Positions 48,128 through 60,149 of a stretch of DNA of 64,000 nt are shown piece by piece; the first letter of the stretch is position 1; every line of letters begins with the position of its first letter. A program made the translations under genes and the position numbers. The stretch is from Allacma fusca. Lineage: Eukaryota > Arthropoda > Collembola > Symphypleona > Sminthuridae. The stretch is taken from contig OX359246.1 of the NCBI GenBank assembly GCA_947179485.1, positions 12,648,001-12,712,000 of the forward strand, given 5' to 3'. The notes below the pieces were generated by a model. The model saw only the letters and a program-made list of their open reading frames with translations, did no database searches and was not told where the DNA came from.

Positions 48128-49865
48128 GACGTTGACTCATAGAATATTTGCTTCAACAGGGAAATATGACGATTGGCTCTTATCATGTATCCGTGGGTTA
48201 ATATAGAATAGACAGTGGGGATAAGGACAGGATATAGGACTTTATATATTCAATATCTCAGAGTATAATTTTTCCATGCCCTTATATGTATATGCACTTT
48301 ACCATAAATGACAATCGATTCGTATGTACATAGCCATAGATAGCTACAGCCTATATGAAGTCTCAAACTCAGTGTTATTTAAATATAGTATGGAGCTTAC
48401 AAAATAAATTTTATCAGAAACTTATGCATCGAACTGGATAAAACCACAGTCAAATATTTAACACTGGCCGAGCATACACAGTCCATTGTCAGGGTAATCA
48501 ATACATGTAACATTGTAGAGACAACCTCCATTACAGCACCCAGATTGTAGCGTTCAATTTTTGTATTTATACAAAAGCACATACATAGGCGATGAATGCT
48601 AGGACGAGGTGAGTTATTTCAATTCAATAATTTGTATTGAATTATTGAGTCAAGTTTAGACCCTGAAGAGGAAATTAATTATTTTTTATTAGATGTAAAT
48701 TTATTAAAATTTTAAATTTGGGAAATTCTCATGGACATAAAATTACTCGCAGTGATAAATTACAGAAATACATGCGTATAGCTTACAGTATGTGTGACAT
48801 TTTATTAAGAAGAGCGCCCTTTATCATTACGGCTGTATTAAATGCATTGTAAAAAAAATGTCAAAACTTGTTCAATATGAACAATCTATGAATTTATTAC
48901 CTCATTCGAGATATGCGGCTGTATTTATATTATTTTCTCATGTGGCATTAAATCAGAGTTGGATTTCCGTTGGAACTGTTCACGCAATTGACACATTTCA
49001 TGGTGTGGGAAAATTCTCCCTCAGATTTTGCATTTCCTTTGAAAGGTATTAAAACAGGATTTGATTACAAAAAATCCCTTCAGTATTTAGTGAGAATTGT
49101 TCCCGAGGGAAAGGAGGAAATGCTTTATGGGGCTTTAAAATAAAGACACTAATTTATACGTAATTCTTAAGTTGATTAGATTTTTTCTTAAATCTACACA
49201 AGTGCAGTTTTATGTACCTCATGATTACAACAATAAGAGCAGGCTTTCGTGTGAGAGTCCTATTTTTAAAAAAAATTATTGAGAAGAGTACACACTATGT
49301 GGAATTAAGTCCATAAATATAGTCAGAATGTAAATGTAGCACGTATCTATAAAAAACTGATATCATTTTAACAGCATGATCATAAAAATTTGAGCAGCAA
49401 AAGTTAACTTTGGATTTCGTGCTTAAATATGTAATATTTAAGAGCAGGGCTGTAAATAATTTATGCATAAGTTCAATGGGGGTTAGACTTTATGGAAAAA
49501 AGGCATTATTGATTACTCATGACAAAACTTTCCATACGTGCCAATTGTTATTTATTGGGTTTCCTTGTACTTTGCTTTGTACAGTGCATACATACATATA
49601 TATACTCACTATTGTGTATGTATCAGTCGGAGTCTGGGGAATTATTTTTTTTCTTTTATCAGGAACGGAATAATAATAATAATAATTCTTTGTCACATAC
49701 AATATTAATATATATGTAGATCTGGGTTGTCATTTTTGAATATCACAAAAGACAGGGAACAATGCTATCTGAACAAGGTCTAAACAATACCCATTGCATC
49801 GAAGACACAATCATTTTCGCAAACACACACACACACACTCATTCCAAATACGCCTTTTTTCGTCT

Positions 49866-52800
49866 CTAATCGTTCTTTTCACTACTTGAGTCTTCATCCG
49901 AGCTTCGTGAGTCCTCAACCTTTACAAAAATGAGAAAGAGGGTGTATTTGTTAGAATTCAATCATTTCTATGAAATATCTCTCTACAGGTTTTGAAGTAA
50001 TTATTTATGAATAGTAATAATTGGAATGAGGTAAATTTTCAATGGATTTAAAACTCAATTGAATTTATGGAATTAATGTAGGCTTGTGTGAGGTTGTTGG
50101 ATTTTTAAATAATAGTCAAATGTAAGCTTCAATTGCTATGTAATGCTGGACATAAACAAGGCATTTTATCGTATACAATCAGGAAGACCGTGGCGTGTAT
50201 TATTCTCAACAGTGCCGAAATAGCTCAGTTGGGAGAGCGTTAGACTGAAGATCTAAAGGTCCCTGGTTCAATCCCGGGTTTCGGCAACATATATTTTTGG
50301 TATTTTTTAAATTACAAACACTGAACATACTGTTGCTATTGGGCTCATAAAGGAAATAAATAAATTATTATATAAATAATTACATATATTACTATTATAA
50401 TAGTCAAATGCTTGCTACAATTTAATTAATTTAATTATTATATAATATTATAATAAGTCAACACACTCCAATATTACGTCCCGCAGCGTAAAGGTAACAT
50501 ACGAACAGGGTTGGTTATTTGAAAATGTCAAGGCATTTTGAGCGGAAATTTTTAAACGGCATTTGTGTCACATTTCGGGCATTTATTACAGTGAATATGT
50601 ATGAAATTTTAAGAATCTATAAACTCTCTTTTGGACAATATCATTCTTTGGAGGCAATATTTGGATCTCCCCAGTCACTCGAAATGTATAGGATCCTACA
50701 TGTAAAATCTATAGGATAAAAGTATCAGATCTGCGGACGATATCTCAAACGATTTTCTTACAGGATCCTATACTATCCCATAGTTACTAATCCCAACCTC
50801 GCATGGGATTTTCTCTAGCTTGTCCTATAGTTGAAAATTTATTATTATCTTATGCGCTTCTCTACTTCTACTCCATTTTCCTCCAAAATTAAAACTACAT
50901 AACCATCTTTACTACAGTTAGCTTAATTTTTAGACAATTGTAAATATTCTAAATATTTACAATTGTCTAAACAATTAAGCTAACTGCCATTAACGTTTTC
51001 ATACATATACATTTCCTCAAATTGTCAATAGTAATACACCCTACACTGCAGTTCTATGTAGAAATAACATGTAACACTAGAAAATAAAATTGCAGCCACA
51101 AGTAAATAATTTCACGTATAAATTGAAAAAAACAACAATAACAATCACACACTGGTTATATTTTCCGCTTGTCTTACTATTACTAATTGTAAGTTAAAAT
51201 TGAAACAATCTAAAGAACAGGTAAGTCGATTTGGTGTTCATCACAACCAAAGAACACGTGAATGACAACTGCTGTTGATTAAGTATGGCGAATTTGGCGG
51301 TTATAATATATGTCTTGTACAAACGATGAGGAGCGCAGAATCCTTGTCAAAGCAAGTACAGGATTTTTCTAAAAATGTCCTATGGTACCCGAAACCATAG
51401 GATTTTTCTGAAAATGTCCTATAGAACTCGAACTTGCTGGATATGCGGCACCCAACTTATAGGATTTCTTTAAAAACTTCCTATGGTACCCTCAGCTTAT
51501 GGGATTTTTCTGAAAACTTCCTATGGTACTATATCTTATAAGAATCGCGTGCCAGTTTCTGACGAGCTGAATGATTTCTATAAGATCCTATATGGCTTGT
51601 GGGATTTCTGGTACATTTTCTCACAGAAATTGCATCCTATAGGAATCCCATACAGTTTGAAGTGACTGGGTCAGTCTCTTTGATTATTGCTGATAATTTT
51701 AATGTAATAGCGAAGGCATCTGCGCATGTCTTTTAAAGCTCTCATGGCCTGCTTTTGTGTCTACTATCCCCCTCCTTGGTTAAAAATTCCCGTCTCAGGC
51801 ACCACAAATGTGAGACAAAGTTTATAAAAAAAATTAAAAGGCTGTAACTCAAAATAAGTTTTAAATTTTGCCTACGAAGTAACTCCCTCAACAGCCTCTT
51901 AACATTTTCTATGGACTTGCATTAAAAGATTTTTGATAAAAATAAATTTATAATGTTTTCAAAATTGAAATTCAGTTTTCGGTTACGAAGAGTTTAACCT
52001 TAAAGAATTCGTTCCAATTGGTTATCTGTGCACTACACAAGAATGCTCCAATAGCAATTTCGTGAGAGCATAAACATCTCATTCATTCTTGCTATTATTT
52101 TGGCGGTTACGAAATTCTTCAGCGTTTATTAAAAAAATAAACTGTCTTAAATAATTTTTTAATTCATTTGAATCAAAATCATGGCAAATTGGGCATTTTT
52201 AAGACAATTTCAACTCGACAGGCATTTTCAATCCACCAACCCTGAATATAGGTATCTAACGAAATTCTGGACGTTGCAAAAAATCGCAACGCAATAGAGT
52301 GGAGGCCACAATAATAAGAGGTACGTTAAATTTTTAGCTAATACGTCTATGACATGGATTTAAAATGTCAATAGTTACCATTATAATATAAAATTTCAAA
52401 TTGTAGTCACGAATATTTAAGAGTACGATTCTAATACGTATTTTCCTTGCGTTGCTATTAAGCCCTAAAATTATTGTTCGGATCGGCTTGGACCCAAAAC
52501 TCACTATCAAATTATAGGGTCTCTAGAAAAATAATTAGCTCTAAACACGAACACACTCGAGACATACAAGAGGAGTCCGGGGTTTTGAACAACCCATAAT
52601 TACTACAAATGCTTTATTGACAGGGAATCCACTCCACTATAAAATTAGATGTTTAAAAACACGCACAGGTTTCCTCCTGGGACTGGGCAAGAGTAACGGG
52701 ACACGCCCTCAGAATCTATTCCATCGATGGGGTCCACTGATAGGATAAGTGGGCCAATTTTATAAATACACAAGTATATGTAGAGCAAAAACATTTTAAT

Positions 52801-54307
52801 ATTTGTTTTGGAAAGGACAATCCCTTGAGATCTGTTTTGAGAGGTATTTGAACTTATGCTGTTACATTTAGGCTTGTAATTATTAATAATCCTAAAATTT
52901 TCGAACACTTAAAATATTCATGACTGCAGATGTAAAATTTCATTTACCTTGCTGGTCTTCCAAGCCTTAGAGCAGACCAAGAGGATGAAGTACGTCCAGA
53001 CAATGTGCATTGCAAGAAGGATAAATAAAAGTGTATAGAAAATATACCCCACCGGAGGCACTTGGAAAAATAATCTCGGCTCGAATAAGACACTTCGAAG
53101 AATGTGACAGGGATAAATTATAATTCGGGTGAGGATCCAAACCCCTGTAAAGAGAGTGAAGCCTATTTTCGAGCCCCGGTCATGCTTCATATAAATGAAT
53201 AGTTTGGACATCTAGGGGTTGAAAATACAAATATTAATATTGAAATTCTAATAATTAATTATAGTTCCATAATTTTAAAAAATAAGAATCAAAAATTACG
53301 CCTGAATTTCCATTCTTGTATTTTTATATAAAAGTGAAACTTTAATATCTGTATTTACTCACCTCTAAAAATACATCAGCGAAGTCATGGAGTAAAATGA
53401 CGACACTCCCAACCCTCGTAAAATTCCCAAGCCAGGATAAATATATGAGACCCAGAGTGACCAAGTGATGGACGCACATCATCCAGAAGTCCTTCTTCCT
53501 TTCCTCGGTGACCTGGTTGAACAGCAGGGACCAATAGTAGGCCGAGGACAGAGTGTAGTACCACCAGATGTCATCATCAATTCCCTACACAACAAAAAAT
53601 AAGCCTACCGTTCTTGAGACCAGACTTTTTAAAAATTTGTAAATTTCATTGACATTTATATATTTTTTGAGATATAATTTCTGGTCAAAAAATACCTGAA
53701 GTGGGAATCCTTTCCAGAAGTTCAGAGAATTCCCAAACCATTCTTTTTTAACTAAGACCCACGTCCCGCCGATCCACAGAGCTGAGTAGCAGATGAAACG
53801 CCATCTGCAAAAGGTAACCCAAACAATTATTAACTAAATTTTTCCCAGGAGCTTCTGGAAATTATGTAAGGCTTGTTACAAAAAAATATTAAAAATAAAT
53901 TACCCACTATCGCAAAACTTTTTCAGCTTCTTCGACCGCCTTTTCTGAGGACTCACTCTCAAGCCACATCTGACTCCGAGGGGCTCCAGGAATGATCTGC
54001 GCTAGTAAAATAATATGTATATTAATCCCGCTATTTATTACTGACCCACGTCTGTGACCCTTATGTCCACACAAGGAACATTAACCTGTCAAATTTTTCA
54101 GGAAATCTGGATCAAAATTGTAATCCATCCCAAACATCTCTATTACCTTTCCACAAATGCTCGGATGAGCAGAACAGCAACTCCAATCAAGATGGGATAA
54201 ATTAATTGAAAAACATGAAGATTATTTTTCCGGCCCTTCACGTCTTCCCAAGTGTAATTCCTGGGGAGCCAGAAGCTGTCTCTGGCGAAGATCTCCCACA
54301 CTTCCAT
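49866..54307 (-). CDS. Ceramide synthase, Hox-less, copy B
   Basis: Exons are 54147-54307, 53904-53996, 53696-53804, 53363-53584, 52948-53211 and 49866-49919, giving about 300 residues. Exons 3 to 6 have exactly the same lengths as in copy A, which shows a tandem duplication. The N-terminus contains RDSFWLPRNYTWED. The linker after the first membrane segment (PLGVRCGL, then PQKRRSKKLKKFCDS) is only about 35 residues and replaces the Hox-like domain. The conserved GWRFICY start of the TRAM-LAG-CLN8 domain follows, then the HH...HD Lag1 region in exon 4 and TM-rich exon 5 (VWILTRIIIYPCHILRS). The last exon encodes the acidic tail VEDSRSSDEDSSSEKND. The second exon start was chosen at 53996 because the alternative acceptor at 54001 leads to a stop. 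The final intron is about 3 kb and houses a tRNA gene and repeats. Confidence 0.9.
50214..50286 (+). tRNA. tRNA-Phe (GAA)
   Basis: A 73-nt cloverleaf without an intron. The acceptor stem is GCCGAAA with TTTCGGC and discriminator A. The D loop contains AGCTCAGTTGGGAGAGC, the anticodon loop CTGAAGA gives anticodon GAA, and the T arm contains GGTTCAATCC, so A and B boxes are present. It lies antisense within the last intron of ceramide synthase copy B. It is identical to the tRNA at 59689-59761. Confidence 0.97.
50672..51668. mobile_element. Nested inverted-repeat element with TATAGGATCC words
   Basis: The terminal inverted repeat is CAGTCACT, followed on both sides by GTAT(A/G)GGAT-like sequence. 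Words of the type CCTATAGGAT recur near both ends (50680-50830 and 51350-51660). A matching target duplication was not found, so the superfamily is uncertain; the style is that of the hAT-like MITEs elsewhere in the window. Confidence 0.55.
50916..50985. repeat. Near-perfect 70-bp palindrome
   Basis: AGTTAGCTTAA, a short mismatch, and TAGACAATTGTAAATAT are mirrored by their complements around 50951, so a single strand could fold into a long hairpin. It is inside the nested element described above. Confidence 0.85.
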
Positions 54308-57072
54308 GTTTCCAGACTCACAATGAGTGAGGGCTTATTCCTGCACACTATGAGTTGAGATGAGGCGTATATTGGAAGAGACGTCAGGAAATATGAGTCA
54401 CTCCAAAGAATTAAAATGAAATTATTTTCCCTATGAAGAGGCACACAATAATAACTGGCGTCATCAGAGTAGTAGTCTCTCACTGAAAACAGTCAGAGGG
54501 ATATTTTCCCAAGAGAAAAAAAAAGTCACTTGTCTGACCTTTACCTTTGAGCATACAACCAGAAGAGTCTATCCATGTGTATATAGTTTTGTAATAGTAA
54601 TATTTTACATGATTTTAAATCCTACAACACAGAGTCAGGTTCGAGTCTGGGATTCAAGACCATTCTCAAAACTTGATTGAAATGTAGAATGTAATTATGT
54701 TATGAACACAATTATGTACATATGTAGTTGTCAGGGACAGTGTGAATCCAATTGGGATTTTTCCTCAATAAAAAACAATAATTGCAGAGAGTGACTCTAG
54801 AACTATTGTAATGTAGAATCTGACATTGTGGCCGGATTGTAAAATCCTTTTCTGGCCTTGCCATGAGAAGGGGGATCGAGATGGAAATTTCCAATTAAAT
54901 CTATCAAGGATTTGATGAGCTTTGGAAAAATCCCCAAGTTTATCTGTCGGGACGTCGGCTCCAGTTAATATCTATTTTTATATATACTAAATATGTTTCT
55001 AAACTGTGCCCCCTTTGACTATAAATTTTAAAGCCTTGTTAATAATATGTAACAGCCTAATTTTTTCCTCCTACTTTCAGGGACTGACTCTGCTGTTAGA
55101 ACTTGAGTGGACTGTAAGTCAGTAGTGCTTTATAGAGTGAGTAAAAATCTGGGATTCGTCATGATTTTGACGTGTATCTTTTGAGATAGTGGGATGAGCT
55201 TAAAGTGTAATGGCTCCGGTACAGTCGAGCCTTGTTAGGAGGGATACTGTTACGGATATTGTTTATATGGGAGCAGGAACGGGTTTGTCTTACACCCATT
55301 TATTTTTAATGGCTCACTTGGAGAGCATTACAAAAGATGAGCGTCTCAGACAGTAATCAGTCCAGGCAGGGAATTCTATTTCATTCACAGCAGAGGTGAT
55401 GTTATAAAGGGAAAAGGGAACGCCTTGTACTATTTGACTTCCTGCAGGTCACTATAGTTATTATCACGTTGATATTTTAAACACACATTGGAGATTAACT
55501 CCCCAGCAGCGGCTACTACAAATACTAGTTGAGGGAAGGTCAATAAACGTCCCCAGCTTAGGTGATCTCATGCGGATATGTTATCAATTTTTATTTGTAC
55601 TCGAAATGTGACTGTGGGTGATAAAATGGATCCTTTTTATATCCTGTATTTTATGACAGGTATAGGATATTTTTTCAGGATGCACTGCCTCGTTATGATT
55701 ATACAAAAAAGCTGGATATGTTTATATGAGATATAATTATCTACAGTCGACTCTCTCGTTTCTATTCATCGGAAAATTTTTTAGGATCCTTTAAAGGAAC
55801 TGTAAGCTAGAAATAGGAAAAGTCATTATAGAAAGAGTCCACTGTAACCCATTTTGCTTTTAAGGATCTTCTTCTTCGGATCTTAAAAGTGATCATTTCC
55901 CTTTGAAGCGGAAATTCATGGGGATCATCATCTTTTAATGGAAAATGCATCTCATTCATTTTGTCTTTTGAGATCAAGAGTCATGAAGATAATCTTAATT
56001 AAGAACAAAGTTGTCATCATTAAAAGCAGTTGATTAATCAGCACGGTTGACTGATTCTGAGTCATAATATTAAATACATATGAATAAAGATAAGCTGGAT
56101 GTTGCTCCAGGATAGTGATTGAATCAAATGTATAACCTCTTTTGAACTGTCTTTTGCTGCCCCGAATAAAGTTTTCGATTTTGTTAGACAATAATAATTA
56201 TTCCCAAAATATTTGAATGAAATTTCCATTGATTTTACTTGTAAATATGGAGAAGGAAGTAATTTAAGAAATTATTGCTAGGAAATAAAGCAAAATAAAT
56301 ATGAAAATATTTCTTGAGACACCCGAAGACAAGATCTGCTTGAACATACAGTATCTATAATTAGATACGTGTGCATATACATATGTAGATACGGATGTGC
56401 ACACTATAGATATACATATCCAGTATAGATAATATTTATTATTGTGGTAAATATTACTCAGTGAAGTTTATTCTTGTTTCAAGAACTTGCTCTAAAAATA
56501 TTTCCAAAAATCCGGTTACAAGTGTTACAATCACCTGTGGGAACCATTCCTTTGAGAAGAACAAATTATAGAAACTCACATTGATGCTATATAGACCCAT
56601 TTCTTGGTTATAGACAATTTCTAATTTCGCATTCAAACATTCATATAATAAGTGTATAGATGAAAATCTATATATAATTACACTTCAGTCTTGTCCCAAG
56701 CAAGAGCTTATATATGGAATAAACAACATTAATAGTAAATCCTTTCTTTCAAATCTGGTCTTTCAGGATTTTAAAAATTATTTGTTGATGGTTTACATTT
56801 TAAGCTAACATTGCTCCGTGTTACTTTGCACTAAATAATGATTTCGCCCTTGACTAATCCAGTCCAACAGGGAAATCGCGCTATTGTGAGAATTTGTCGT
56901 TTACAAAACATCAGTTGTTAAAAAACTATTGCATAGGAAGGAATTTGGTTCGGACTATCCACTCCTTCCCTGAATCTGATATCCGTCAAAGGAATCAGTA
57001 CAATCTGGGAATTGAACCAAGCATCAGTATCATATTGTCATATCAAAACTTAAGGAACATTCATTGGGAAAA
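54308..57072. other. Intergenic stretch between ceramide synthase B and the SEC14-like gene
   Basis: I see no gene or clear repeat. The promoter of copy B should lie just above 54307 and that of the SEC14-like gene just below 57073. Confidence 0.5.
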
Positions 57073-58581
57073 ATGAGCTTGAAATGTATTCTTATCATCG
57101 GAGCTACATTTTTTTTGACTTCAGAAGTTGAAAGGGTAGCGTCCAAAGAATTATTGGAAGGTAGTGGGACTCGTCGATACAGTGAGGAATTTTACAATAC
57201 AATTTTTGAAATAACTCCTTGCTGCAAAATCTTCAAAAACTTTACTTTGGAGGTAAGAAAACAATTTTAAGAAGTATTTTAGAGTGCGCTATTTGTTAAG
57301 GGTAATTACTTTGCTCTCAGGAAAAATGAATGTCTAGAAAGCCTAAAAATTAAAAAGAGCCAAACGTGTCGTTATCAAGAATCATTTTTTTGTTTTAATT
57401 TAAGGATGTGAAAAATTGGGCAGACGACCTTAGCACTTGGGAAGCTCCAGCGGAGCTTCTTCAAAAATTTCCGTTTTACCAGGCCGGATATGGCGTCAAC
57501 AATCGACCTGGTAAAGACGTCTAAAAGTCCACAGAAATTAGGAATTTCTGCACTTTGAAATAATTATTACAGTTTATGTATAATTCGTAGATATAATATT
57601 ACATTTATGACAACTTTATTTTCGCACTTATAGTCTGGGTCTTTGAGTTCGGCAAGTACGATTTCAAAGAGCAAGTGTCAAAGGGTAAGGAAAGAACAGC
57701 AGAACTTGCAAGATTTATGTACCAATGTGCTCTTATTATGATGGAAGAGGGGTGAGTAAAAATCAGTTTACTATTATTTTATAATAATTATTAAATTATT
57801 CTGGAATTTATTTTTAACATTGATGTTGTATTTTTAATGCAGATTCCGTGGGAGGGATATTAGCGGAACAAATAAAAATATTACCCAAGGATTGGGTATC
57901 TCAGACTTGGATGAATATCAATTCAGTCAGTTCACCCATCGTCCAAGTAAATAAATGGATATGTGATATTTTTTTTACTTGTTTCTTTTATTTGAGTTAA
58001 TTTTATTTTATAAATTTTAATTCTGTTTTACATTTTATAGCGATCACAGCCCTACTCGAAACATTCAAAACATACTCGAACCTTCTTAACCCTGTTTTTA
58101 GCAAACTCTTGTTCATTAATGGTAAGCGGGTATTACAAAAGAGTACAATATTTTGAGTTATTATTTACAGTTAAAGAGCACCCGCCATGAAAGTACCAAT
58201 GTTTTTATTCCTAGGGAGAAATTGCCCTTTTAAATTGTCCACTATGTATACATATACAACGAGTAAGCATAGGCGATGCGGATTTGAAGCTAGTGGAAAA
58301 AAATCCTTATCTTAAATAATATGGCGGGTTTTCAGACCGATAATTTAGACTTCTTGTGGTAATACATTCATGGGCATAATTTGTTGTTTTTAGTGGGCTT
58401 CGATCCGAACTTGTTAAAAGCATTTGGAACTCCATTGTTTGGTCCACTGGCGAAAAAGATGGAAATTTTTGGACGAATGAACAAATGGGAGCCGGTCCTT
58501 AAAAAACTCGTACCGGATCAATCCCTCCCAACGTGGTACGGTGGCAGTAAGGATTTCAAACCCGTTAAAGTGTACGGATGA
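57073..58581 (+). CDS. Secreted SEC14-like (CRAL-TRIO) lipid-binding protein
   Basis: Exons are 57073-57252, 57405-57510, 57634-57751, 57843-57946, 58041-58121 and 58394-58581, all with GT-AG introns in matching phase, giving about 258 residues. CRAL-TRIO proteins enclose a single lipid and move it between membranes or present it to enzymes. The N-terminus (MSLKCILIIGATFFLTSEVE) looks like a signal peptide. Family landmarks are NNRPVWVFEFGKYDF at the start of the domain, LFINVGFDPNLLKAFGTPLFGPLAKKM in the gate-helix region, and LPTWYGGSKDF at the end, matching the usual LP-x2-YGG. The CRAL-TRIO N-terminal three-helix part seems short. Most family members are cytosolic, so a secreted form is of note. 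The bound lipid cannot be predicted. The start is the first ATG of the open frame that gives the signal peptide. Confidence 0.85.
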
Positions 58582-59688
58582 AACTGGTAACTTAAGGACG
58601 GCGTCCCCGTTAAATTATAATTAGGTGAATAAAAGTAAGATAAAAACTGACTCGTTAGTAGAATATATATTATCACCATGAGCGTCAGTATATATTCTGT
58701 AATTAATGAAAATAATTGATCAAATCCGGAGACAAATTCCCTCCAAAATCCTGAACTTGAATACATTTATGGTAGCTTATATGGCTTTTTGAGAGATATG
58801 GATGGGAAATAATGGCACACCCTATAGTAAGTACCAGAGATGTCTAAATGATTTGACATATCCTATACATCCCACCTGCATAATTTATGGTGGGATTAAT
58901 TAATAACATAACTAAATGAAAACAGATTTTTTTATGCACGTTCTCGCTTCTCGTGTTGTTAAAACTTGCTCTTTATGTTTTGACAAATAATCATGCGGGT
59001 AAACCTGGCGAGTATCATTGTAATAATAAAGGTTTTCCAAATGTATAACATGTGGGCTCCAGCCTTGTATATTGTTAGTATTAAATATACTTGAATTTGA
59101 TTTTTTGGATTTTTTTGATGAGCGCATAATTGTCCTCAATTAATCTTCATAATTTTGTGCATAAAATATACTGGAGCAAATTTATTAAAAATCTCCTGCC
59201 CACTGTAGACTGATAAATTGTAAACTATTTTATAATTCAGAATTATTATTATTATGTGCTTCTGTTGTACAGTGAAGTTTGCAGGCTAGCATTGCCTGCT
59301 TTATAGACATTATTTTTGCGAAAGCCCCTAATTTAACTACAAAATTCACTCAAAATCGCTCGGACCCAATAAATAGTGAGGAATAAATATGTATGGAGAG
59401 GCTGCTGCCTTTGCCCTGTACTCTGTGATTTAGTGGAAAAATTAACTGGAATTTTATCAAAAATATATTTACAAAATATATATATCAGATTGAAAAGACT
59501 TTGAAACCTCAAGTGAAAGAAACTTTAACAGTTCATGCATTATCTACCAACAGTAGTTTCATTACATATTTCCATTAAATAAAAAAAAATATTAAATCCC
59601 CGTTGCATAGGAGTTATGATTTATTACTAACATATTGTATTTATAATGAAAAAAAAAGTCAGATGTAAGAAAGTTGCAAAATTATAAT
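58582..59688. other. Intergenic stretch
   Basis: AT-rich sequence without a supported gene. It separates the SEC14-like gene from the second tRNA. Confidence 0.5.
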
Positions 59689-59761
59689 TGCCGAAACCCG
59701 GGATTGAACCAGGGACCTTTAGATCTTCAGTCTAACGCTCTCCCAACTGAGCTATTTCGGC
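59689..59761 (-). tRNA. tRNA-Phe (GAA), second copy
   Basis: The complement is identical over all 73 nt to the tRNA at 50214-50286, including anticodon GAA and discriminator A. Both copies are preceded by CAACAGT, so a little 5' flank is shared too. The orientation is opposite. Confidence 0.97.
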
Positions 59762-60149
59762 ACTGTTGGAAGAGATACTTTGATGGCGACCCCAGTTCCT
59801 AGCACATTATCCAGTTCAAGCACATTTTAGATGGGATAAGCATCCAGGATTTTATCGAAAACAGGTTAATCAAATGTAAAATGTGTGACTATTATTCTTT
59901 ACATGAGCAAAATTTCTATCCCTGTAGGATAAAACTTGCCAAATTCGAAATTCAAAGAGTACATATTTCACACTTGTCCAATGATCCCCCAAAATGCTTA
60001 ATTCGCTTTTGGGCTCCAGGTAAAATTTTGTATGAGGAGTTTCAAATTTATTTTATTAGTCGGAAATATCTTCTTGCAAAATATATTTGCTCTAGCTGTA
60101 CCTATATATTACATAAAGCAAAAGTAAAAATCCCCTGTACTAACTATAA
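59762..60149. other. Intergenic stretch with an open frame, not called
   Basis: A plus-strand open stretch begins with ATG at 59881 and runs into the inverted repeat of the next element. It has some cysteines but no family I recognise. Because its end is transposon sequence, I do not call it a gene. Confidence 0.4.

Larger units (their letters stand above)
43828..49865. other. Spacer between the two ceramide synthase genes
   Basis: No protein gene is supported. It holds the presumed promoter of copy A, just above 43827, with simple repeats listed separately, long AT-rich runs, and a stretch of AATTTTCATAGATTTT-like imperfect repeats at about 44790-45010. Confidence 0.5.
50506..52244. mobile_element. 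hAT-like element in the last intron of copy B
   Basis: The ends read CAGGGTTGGTTATTTGAAAA on the left and, on the complement, CAGGGTTGGTGGATTGAAAA on the right. The flanks resemble each other only weakly, so the 8-bp duplication is unproven. It encloses a second inverted-repeat element and a strong hairpin. It encodes no transposase. Confidence 0.55.
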
